A program made the translations under genes and the position numbers. The notes beneath the pieces were generated by a model. The model saw only the letters and a list, made by a program, of their open reading frames with translations, searched no databases and had not been told where the DNA came from. A stretch of DNA of 26,989 nt from Chloroflexota bacterium. Its GTDB lineage: Bacteria; Chloroflexota; Anaerolineae; Anaerolineales; Anaerolineaceae. The stretch lies in assembly GCA_029777225.1 (NCBI GenBank), contig JAKOSR010000010.1, positions 1 to 26,989 on the forward strand, read 5' to 3'. Positions 21,955 through 26,989 of the stretch are shown here, piece after piece. Position 1 is the first letter of the stretch, and each line of letters opens with the position of its first letter.

Positions 21955-22419
21955 TCAGTTCACATCTCCCAGGTAGATGGGATGTGGCTGTTGTGAGAGG
22001 TCGCGTAGGAGCGATCTCAGGGCTTTGGGGTAGAGGCCAATCGCGTCCAAGGCGGCCACATCGGCCCAGCACACCTCCACCTGGCCCGGGTCCGGCGCCG
22101 AACCATGCATGGGAATGTAATCCGCGGGGGCAGCGCAGGCAAAAAAGAATTCCACCTGGTGGATGTGTGGGTCTTCGTTGGCAAACTCATGATGGTCAGA
22201 TAGGTACTCGCGCACGAACAACAATTCCCCAACATTAACCTCGCACCCGATTTCCTCCAGGCATTCCCGCTTGAGCGCGTCCGTGAGGATTTCGTCCTTG
22301 TTTTGTCCCCCGCCGGGCAAAACCGCGTAGCCAGCATCCCCGGCCATTTTACGAATAACTAAAACCGCGTTATCCCGCAAGATAACCGCCTTGGTGGAAT
22401 TTCGGATGTGTTTTCCCAT
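21955..22419 (-). CDS. Nudix hydrolase
   Basis: 154-residue Nudix pyrophosphohydrolase, which cleaves a nucleoside diphosphate linked to another group. The Nudix box is complete, from G37 to C59: G-x5-E43-x7-R51-E52-x2-E55-E56-x-G58. It follows the LPGGG turn of the fold. There is no extra domain to fix the substrate. The N-terminus starts with MGKHIRNSTKAVILRD, the usual first strand. The start has GGAGGG before the ATG. It lies 135 bases upstream of the dynamin-like gene on the same strand, which has its own -10 box, so they may be separate transcripts. Divergent from a small cupin gene. Confidence 0.93.
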   Translation of the reverse strand: MGKHIRNSTKAVILRDNAVLVIRKMAGDAGYAVLPGGGQNKDEILTDALKRECLEEIGCEVNVGELLFVREYLSDHHEFANEDPHIHQVEFFFACAAPADYIPMHGSAPDPGQVEVCWADVAALDAIGLYPKALRSLLRDLSQQPHPIYLGDVN

Positions 22420-22529
22420 GAGCCTGCCCTCCGCGTGCGTGGAATGGTAAAAATTCTACCACCCGGCAACATAATCAAGCCAAAGTGTTGGCAGGTTCGA
22501 CGAACCACGGAAAAAAGGAAGTTGGGTGA

Positions 22530-22535
22530 TATACT
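22530..22535 (+). promoter_or_regulatory. -10 box of the small cupin gene
   Basis: TATACT, about 24 bases before the ATG at 22559. No clear -35. Confidence 0.45.
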
Positions 22536-22558
22536 CGAAAAAAACGCGGAGAAAAGCC

Positions 22559-22885
22559 ATGATTGAACAACCCTTTGAGTTGAGCACAAGCCTTGAACGC
22601 ACCATTCAGAAAGTGGTGCAGGACGATAATGTTGATTATATTTACATGCGCTTCAATCAAGGCGAGGGCTTGCCCGAGCACTATTCCAACTCAAACGTTT
22701 ACATGACTGTGGTGGAAGGTGTCCTTTCCATCGCGCTGGACGACCAGGACTACCACGATTACCCCGCGCGTACCCTGCTCAAGATTCCCTATCACATCAA
22801 AATGAACGTCCAGAACCATCACGACGAGCTGTTGGTGTTGATTGTGGTCAAGGCTCCGGCGCCCAAGAATTACCCCAGGGAATAG
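22559..22885 (+). CDS. Small cupin-domain protein
   Basis: 108-residue single-domain cupin-like protein. Candidate metal or ligand residues are H41 (LPEHYSNSN), E53 in the VVEG turn and H79 (IPYHIKMNV), which fit the two cupin motifs. The full G-x5-H-x-H-x4-E pattern is not kept, so metal binding is unsure. The start is ATG 22559, with GGAG about eight bases upstream. A longer frame upstream lacks a start signal and spans the promoter. The gene stands alone between divergent and convergent neighbours. No enzymatic role can be assigned. Confidence 0.75.
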   Translation: MIEQPFELSTSLERTIQKVVQDDNVDYIYMRFNQGEGLPEHYSNSNVYMTVVEGVLSIALDDQDYHDYPARTLLKIPYHIKMNVQNHHDELLVLIVVKAPAPKNYPRE

Positions 22886-22951
22886 ACCGCCACTAGGGAG
22901 AACCCAGGCATCTTAACACAACTTCAGCTGAAAACACGAACCGCGGACACC

Positions 22952-23584
22952 TTAGCCAGGCATGCTCAGCCCGCCGGTGTGGTCCATCCAATTCACCACG
23001 GCTTCAACCGCCCGTTGGATGTTGTTATCAGAAATGTCCAGTCGCAGGGTCTGCAGCCTGGTTTTGGCTACCAACCCCTCCAGCACTTCCTGTTCACGCT
23101 TGAATAGCTCCAGGTCGTCGTACTGGCGCGGATTTCCCGAGACCTTCAGCCGCTCCTCCCTCGCGGCAGCAAAGGATTCCGGCGTGCGCTCGCAGAACAC
23201 CAGGCGAAAATTAACCGCCACCAGCCTTTCCTCCAACCAGCCAAAATCGTACCGCTTGCCATAGGTCATCCACTGGTACATCTGCGTGGAAAGGTGAAAG
23301 CGGTCCACAATCCAGGAGTAGTACTTTTGCAGCTCAAATAGCCGAACCCAGGTTTGGTAGGTCTCCATTGCCAGGGCTTCCTCAGCCGGCTCAAAATTGA
23401 TGAGACCCCGCCCCCAGGGGAAATTGGTGAATCCGCACCATTCCGCCGAGACCAGGGGGGAATGGTAGCGGTACTTGCGCGGACCCACAAAACGGGGATG
23501 TTCGTTGAGTTCAAAGGCGATTTCCGTCTTAAACGTCAGCCGGGTGCCCTCAAGGATGACTTTCGGGGTAAGTTTGTCAGACAT
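22952..23584 (-). CDS. Thymidylate/deoxynucleoside kinase-like P-loop protein with deviant Walker A
   Basis: 210 residues. The N-terminal strand VILEG followed by TRLTFKTE sits where nucleoside monophosphate kinases have a P-loop. Here the pattern is G13-TRLT-F-K19-T20: the lysine and threonine are kept, but the glycine before the lysine is phenylalanine. DRFHLSTQMYQW at 94-105 matches the DR-x-x-x-S segment of thymidylate kinases, and the Arg-rich stretch at 133-148 could be the lid. I infer a nucleotide kinase homologue with changed or lost activity. The start is strong (GGAGGT before the ATG). It is divergent from the EamA transporter and not in an operon. Alternative: an unrelated P-loop protein. 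Confidence 0.6.
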   Translation of the reverse strand: MSDKLTPKVILEGTRLTFKTEIAFELNEHPRFVGPRKYRYHSPLVSAEWCGFTNFPWGRGLINFEPAEEALAMETYQTWVRLFELQKYYSWIVDRFHLSTQMYQWMTYGKRYDFGWLEERLVAVNFRLVFCERTPESFAAAREERLKVSGNPRQYDDLELFKREQEVLEGLVAKTRLQTLRLDISDNNIQRAVEAVVNWMDHTGGLSMPG

Positions 23585-23663
23585 GCCTGGACCTCCAATG
23601 CACGTAAATCATATCAAATCCCGCGGACCTTGTAAGTATCGCTTAATCAGGGGCTGTGTCTGC

Positions 23664-23669
23664 TATACT
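23664..23669 (+). promoter_or_regulatory. -10 box of the EamA gene, nearly leaderless
   Basis: TATACT lies nine bases before ATG 23679. Transcription would start about three bases before the ATG, leaving no room for a ribosome-binding site. No Shine-Dalgarno is visible. Confidence 0.45.
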
Positions 23670-23678
23670 TCTTGCCTG

Positions 23679-24647
23679 ATGCGCTCGGATAACCTCTCTC
23701 AAAAAGCCAATTCTTCAACCGGATACCTCTACGCGGTCATCGCGACCATCGCGCTATCGTTAACCGCCATCATCATCCGTCATTTGTCGGTCCATTACGG
23801 CCTCCCCGCGCTGGTCACCGCTTTTTGGCGGGATGCCTTTGCCGCATTAATTCTGCTGGTCTATCTTTCCACGCGCAAGGCCCTGCTGCGCGTCAGCCGC
23901 CCGGACCTGGTCTACCTTGCCGGTTATGGCTTGCTTTTTTCCGTGTTCAACATTTTCTGGACGCTCTCCGTGGTTCAAAACGGCGCGTCCGTCGCCACCG
24001 TGCTGGTTTACAGCTCAGCACCTTTCACGGCCATCCTGGGCTGGTGGTTGCTGGAGGAGGGCCTGGGGCTTCCCAAAGGCCTGGCTATCCTGCTCAGCCT
24101 GGCAGGTTGCGCGCTTGTTTCCCTGGCAGGCTCTTCATTTCAGACCAACGGGCTGGGTCTGCTGATTGGCATCGCGTCCGGCCTGTGTTACGCCATCTAC
24201 ACCCTGCTCGGCCGCAAAGCTGCCCAACGAGGACTGAACCCCTGGACCACCTCCTTCTATACCTTCGCGTTCGCTGCCTTCTACCTGCTGCTCTTCAACC
24301 TGCTACCGCTCAAATTTATCCCCGGCCAGGCAGCTTCACCCGGCGAAATACTGTGGTTGGGCAAGGCATGGTCCGGCTGGTTCTTCCTGTTCTTATTAGC
24401 TTTGGTGCCCACCGTTTTGGGTTTTGGGTTTTACAACAACGCGTTGGTCATCCTCCCTTCCTCCGTGGCAAACATGTTCCTGACCATCGAGCCGCTCTTT
24501 ACTGCTCTGTTTGCTTTCTGGCTCTTTAGGGAACAACTCAACCTCACGCAAATGTTTGGCGGATTGTTGACCATCCTCGGTGTTTTGCTCATCAGCGCGA
24601 ACGAAAGAACGCACAAGACGCGCAAACCAGCGCACAGCCATGCCTGA
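23679..24647 (+). CDS. EamA/DMT-superfamily permease
   Basis: 322-residue drug/metabolite-transporter superfamily protein. It has ten hydrophobic helices arranged as two EamA repeats of about 135 residues. The first repeat opens with YAVIATIALSLTAIIIRHL and the second with GLLIGIASGLCYAIYTLLG. FLTIEPLFTALFAFWLF near the end is the common signature of the second repeat (EPL). These proteins move small metabolites across the inner membrane. Substrate cannot be assigned. I chose ATG 23679 because TATACT sits just before it. The frame is open upstream to 23475, but that part overlaps the divergent kinase-like gene and lacks a start signal. Confidence 0.9.
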   Translation: MRSDNLSQKANSSTGYLYAVIATIALSLTAIIIRHLSVHYGLPALVTAFWRDAFAALILLVYLSTRKALLRVSRPDLVYLAGYGLLFSVFNIFWTLSVVQNGASVATVLVYSSAPFTAILGWWLLEEGLGLPKGLAILLSLAGCALVSLAGSSFQTNGLGLLIGIASGLCYAIYTLLGRKAAQRGLNPWTTSFYTFAFAAFYLLLFNLLPLKFIPGQAASPGEILWLGKAWSGWFFLFLLALVPTVLGFGFYNNALVILPSSVANMFLTIEPLFTALFAFWLFREQLNLTQMFGGLLTILGVLLISANERTHKTRKPAHSHA

Positions 24648-24670
24648 GCAGCAGCTCTTTCTGATTTACC

Positions 24671-24726
24671 TATACTTTCGAGGAGAAATTAGTTTGGGGG
24701 TTAAGCCGCGTCAGCGTCCTGCATGA
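24671..24726 (+). other. Orphan promoter-like and ribosome-binding sequences before a 10-codon frame
   Basis: TATACT (24671-24676), GAGGAGA (24680-24686) and a TTG at 24694 open a frame of ten codons ending in TGA at 24726. It overlaps the 3' end of the convergent FRG gene. It could be a leftover 5' end of a lost gene or chance. Confidence 0.25.
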
Positions 24727-25549
24727 AGACGGATTTCTTCTCCCAGGTTACTTCTCGGCGAACTTCATCGCACAGCGCGGACATTTGGTCTTCCTCGGGG
24801 AAAAGCAATTTCTTTGGAATACCGCTGAATCCCTCACCCCAAAAACGCTTGTCATTCAGGATGGCAAATTTGCCGAGCAGCCGGTTGTTGAAATCCAATT
24901 CGGACTTGTTGGAGTATTCCTGGGTGACATCCATCGTCCCAGCCTGGTAGCCATCCTGGAAGTAAGGGCGAACCGCCAGCGGTGGGCAGATGGACAGCAG
25001 CCGCACAATCACCAGGTCGTGTTCGCTGTTGAAGGTGATGCGATTGGTGATGTAGGGCAGCCCAAACACGGCCACGATGCCGCGCTCTTCCGGGTTGTCC
25101 AGCTGGGCAAAGGTGCAAGCCGCGCGCAGGGACTGGGTGAGGTCCAAAAGCGGTGTTTCGCACACGCCGTAATGCTGCAGAATCCCCCAGGCCACCTGCG
25201 CCTTACGGCGCACATCCGACTTACCTTCCATTTGGCGTTCCGCGAACTTTTCGGCCAGCTTGCGACTGCAAGCTTCAAGCGTCTCAAACCGGTCCCTGAT
25301 TTCGCGGGCGGTGAGCACGTCTTTGCGGTAGATGCTTGGGTAGTAGGTGGAGGTGCCTGCCTTGTTGCGGTAGTCCTTGTCCTGCCCGCGGTAAAAGAGG
25401 AGGCTGTCCTTGTTAAGATATGCCAGGCTGGCCACCTGCTTTACCAGCGCCACATAGCTATCCACCGGAATTGGCGCGCCCTTCCTGACCACGTTGTGTT
25501 CCGCGTGTTGTTCTGAAAGCAGGGGGGTAACAGGCGTTATTTCGCGCAT
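24701..25549 (-). CDS. FRG domain-containing protein
   Basis: 282-residue protein with an FRG domain, named for its conserved Phe-Arg-Gly. Here LLFYRGQ lies at 50-56, and the second signature follows: LQHYG at 124-128 with TPLLDLTQSLRAACTFA at 132-148, where the family has QHYG-x3-TRLLDWT. The FRG fold has been related to ADP-ribosyltransferase-like enzymes and occurs in toxins and defence islands, but its activity is not established. There is no signal peptide or membrane helix and no partner gene or antitoxin next to it. The start ATG at 25549 has only a weak SD (GAG). A -10-like TAAAAT is at 25573 to 25568. The N-terminal 45 residues are not recognised. Confidence 0.85.
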   Translation of the reverse strand: MREITPVTPLLSEQHAEHNVVRKGAPIPVDSYVALVKQVASLAYLNKDSLLFYRGQDKDYRNKAGTSTYYPSIYRKDVLTAREIRDRFETLEACSRKLAEKFAERQMEGKSDVRRKAQVAWGILQHYGVCETPLLDLTQSLRAACTFAQLDNPEERGIVAVFGLPYITNRITFNSEHDLVIVRLLSICPPLAVRPYFQDGYQAGTMDVTQEYSNKSELDFNNRLLGKFAILNDKRFWGEGFSGIPKKLLFPEEDQMSALCDEVRREVTWEKKSVFMQDADAA

Positions 25550-25651
25550 GGCTTAACTCATGCGTATATTTTAACATAAAAGCGCGTGAAAATACGCCGC
25601 TCTGACGAATATTTACTGTGAGAATCCAAAGTTTACAGGACAAAAACAGGA

Positions 25652-26290
25652 CTACGGCTGGCTAAACCCCAGGGTCTCGGAGAGTGCCACCACCTGCCGC
25701 GAAAGCGTGATGCAATCCTGGTCCTGCTCACCTGGAGCCACTTCCAGGGCGTATTCCTGGTTGGATCCCCAAAAATAGCTATACAGGATGCTTTTCCCGC
25801 TCGGTATCTCAATCCAGTCGGTAATCGCGAAGGTCGTTTGGCCAATCACCTCGGTTGACTGGTTGGGCTGATGCTTGTTGGGATCCATCCCATGCCCAAG
25901 GAGCTGGTACATTTCACAACCAGGGAACACCAGGGAGACCAGCCGGTAAGCACCCGGTTCCTCAGCCACAGGCACGGCTTCCCACAAGCTGATGTCATAA
26001 GTCAGATAGAAAATGCCCCCCTGCAGAAAACCCACCTGGACCGTCGCCGCGTTTTCGGGCAGTTCCGGCAGGTTGGTGGGGGTTGGCGGGACGGTTGTGG
26101 CGGTCGGAGGCACAGACGTGGGCGTCGGTGGGATGGGTGTCGCGGTTGCTGCTGGCTGCGGAGAAGTCGCGGTCGGCAAGGCAGGCACCGGGGTGAGCAC
26201 GGGCGGCAGGTTGCAGCCTGCCAGGAACAAGATGCACAACATGAGGCAAACAGCCGTAAGAAGCTTTCTTGTGGATTGTAGAGTGTCCAT
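25652..26290 (-). CDS. Lipoprotein with Pro/Thr-rich spacer, unknown C-terminal domain
   Basis: 212 residues. The signal peptide LLTAVCLMLCILFLAGC ends in a lipobox with C26 as the modified cysteine. Residues about 29-75 are a Pro/Thr/Ala-rich spacer (TPTSVPPTATTVPPTPTN). The C-terminal 135 residues are a soluble domain I do not recognise, rich in beta-type sequence with conserved-looking segments VQVGFLQGGIFYLTYD and WGSNQEYALEV. Two cysteines, in PGCEMY and DQDCITL, could form a disulfide. The start is ATG 26290, with GGAGGAA before it. An in-frame upstream start spans the promoter and is unlikely. Probably anchored outside the membrane. Confidence 0.85.
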   Translation of the reverse strand: MDTLQSTRKLLTAVCLMLCILFLAGCNLPPVLTPVPALPTATSPQPAATATPIPPTPTSVPPTATTVPPTPTNLPELPENAATVQVGFLQGGIFYLTYDISLWEAVPVAEEPGAYRLVSLVFPGCEMYQLLGHGMDPNKHQPNQSTEVIGQTTFAITDWIEIPSGKSILYSYFWGSNQEYALEVAPGEQDQDCITLSRQVVALSETLGFSQP

Positions 26291-26318
26291 GAGATTCCTC
26301 CGGTCCAGGTCTGCGTTA

Positions 26319-26347
26319 AGTATATAACGGGGCGCAAACCTTGTCAC
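26319..26347 (-). promoter_or_regulatory. Promoter of the Pro/Thr-rich lipoprotein gene
   Basis: GTGACA (26347 to 26342) and TATACT (26324 to 26319) are spaced by 17 bases, each one base off consensus, and lie about 29 bases before the ATG. This is the best promoter match in the window. Confidence 0.7.
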
Positions 26348-26408
26348 GTCACACAGCTTGCCTTCCATATGCTGAAGATCTGTCTCTACGAAACGGTCAA
26401 AGTGATTA

Positions 26409-26989
26409 CTATTTAGTCCTAAACTGCCTGACCTTGCTCATAAAGCTCGCCACCCGCGCTTCTTCTATCGCGTTCCATGTGACACTTTCGTACTTAAATG
26501 CCGTGCCCACAATGGCGCCATCCGCGATGGCCAACTGGTCCTGCACATTGTTCTCGCGCACACCTGTGTTGGCGAAGACGGGTGTATCCTTGGCCACGTT
26601 TTTAACCTGCTCAAGTGTCTGGAATGAAGTTTCGGCTCCCGCGGTTAGCCCTGAAACGCACAACGCGTCCGGCCGGGCATTAAAGATGGTGGACCGGGCA
26701 ATATCCGCGATATCCCGCTCGCCGATATAGCGGGCCGCCTCTGGGACGATGTTGAAGAATAGCTTGACGCTCTGAGCACCGAAGGCGTGCTGGTGGCGAA
26801 TTGTTTTTCCCGCGTCGGTATTCCAAAGCCCAACATCACTGCTATAGACACCTGTGAAGATTTCACGCACAAATTGCCCACCGGTGGCCATGGCCACGTC
26901 AATCGACGCGCTGGGGTCCCAAAGCATATTGACGCCGTACGGAATGCGGATGTCGCTCTTCAGCTCGCCGATGACCCGGGCTACTGAAA
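26409..26989 (-). CDS. BtpA-family (photosystem I biogenesis / SgcQ-like) protein, 5'-truncated
   Basis: C-terminal 192 residues or so of a BtpA/SgcQ-family TIM-barrel protein. The frame is open to the window edge, so the start is missing. It reads IRIPYGVNMLWDPSASID, then GGQFVREIFTGVY, and near the end PDALCVSGLTAGAET and PVFANTGVREN, followed by DGAIVGTAFK, the phosphate-binding type end of the barrel. BtpA is needed for photosystem I build-up in cyanobacteria, but most members are in non-photosynthetic bacteria near sugar or nucleoside genes and their reaction is unknown. The lipoprotein gene that follows has its own promoter, so co-transcription is not implied. Confidence 0.9.
   Translation of the reverse strand, partial: SVARVIGELKSDIRIPYGVNMLWDPSASIDVAMATGGQFVREIFTGVYSSDVGLWNTDAGKTIRHQHAFGAQSVKLFFNIVPEAARYIGERDIADIARSTIFNARPDALCVSGLTAGAETSFQTLEQVKNVAKDTPVFANTGVRENNVQDQLAIADGAIVGTAFKYESVTWNAIEEARVASFMSKVRQFRTK

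Noticed and set aside
23475..23678. N-terminal extension of the EamA permease
   Set aside because: It overlaps the divergent kinase-like gene, has no SD and would pass through the TATACT box.
1..26989. Mobile element, prophage or integron explaining the mosaic gene order
   Set aside because: No transposase, integrase, terminal inverted repeats or attachment-like duplications are visible on either strand.

Overview
The window reads as a stretch of chromosome from an uncultured or anaerobic bacterium, most likely Chloroflexota (Anaerolineae-like). This is inference. The basis is a short, single-core EF-Ts of about 206 residues, a secreted binding protein ending in RVYLPLIQR (a C-terminal pattern I associate with Chloroflexota secreted proteins), lipoproteins with long Pro/Thr spacers, a glycine-rich membrane-anchored clostripain, and standard sigma-A-like -10 boxes (TATAAT/TATACT). 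No phage, IS element, CRISPR array, tRNA or rRNA is visible. Most genes look moderately GC-rich. The block at about 4.3-6.3 kb is visibly richer in A and T.

Layout. 1-4.3 kb (+): 3' part of an oligopeptide-type ABC substrate-binding protein, then a GT39-like membrane glycosyltransferase with a discoidin-like tail. 4.4-5.9 kb (-): an OsmC peroxidase and, 12 bp downstream, a three-domain XRE-HTH / cupin / NifX-like fusion with a His-rich loop. 6.3-9.8 kb (+): a tocopherol-cyclase-family protein, then rpsB-tsf and pyrH, with an intrinsic terminator running into the pyrH promoter. 10.1-13.3 kb (-): trpS, a CDF metal exporter (ATGA overlap with trpS) and a YqhD-type NADPH aldehyde reductase. 13.5-16.9 kb (-): membrane-anchored clostripain (C11) peptidase, GlsB/YeaQ-type small membrane protein, SRPBCC protein. 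17.1-19.8 kb (+): Gfo/Idh/MocA oxidoreductase and a polysaccharide-deacetylase-like lipoprotein, 14 bp apart. 20-27 kb: a mosaic of mostly single genes on both strands: bacterial dynamin-like GTPase, Nudix hydrolase, small cupin, a thymidylate-kinase-like protein with a deviant P-loop, EamA transporter, FRG-domain protein, a Pro/Thr-rich lipoprotein, and the 3' part of a BtpA-family protein.

How the genes may work together. rpsB-tsf-pyrH is the usual translation and nucleotide core, though frr is not in its usual place after pyrH. OsmC plus the HTH-cupin-NifX fusion looks like a self-contained redox- or metal-responsive unit. Its promoter carries a 7-bp inverted repeat flanking a -10 box. This is the best candidate here for an undescribed regulatory system. 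Other items worth a second look are the deviant Walker A kinase, the stand-alone FRG protein, two starts that look leaderless, and several precise hairpins.
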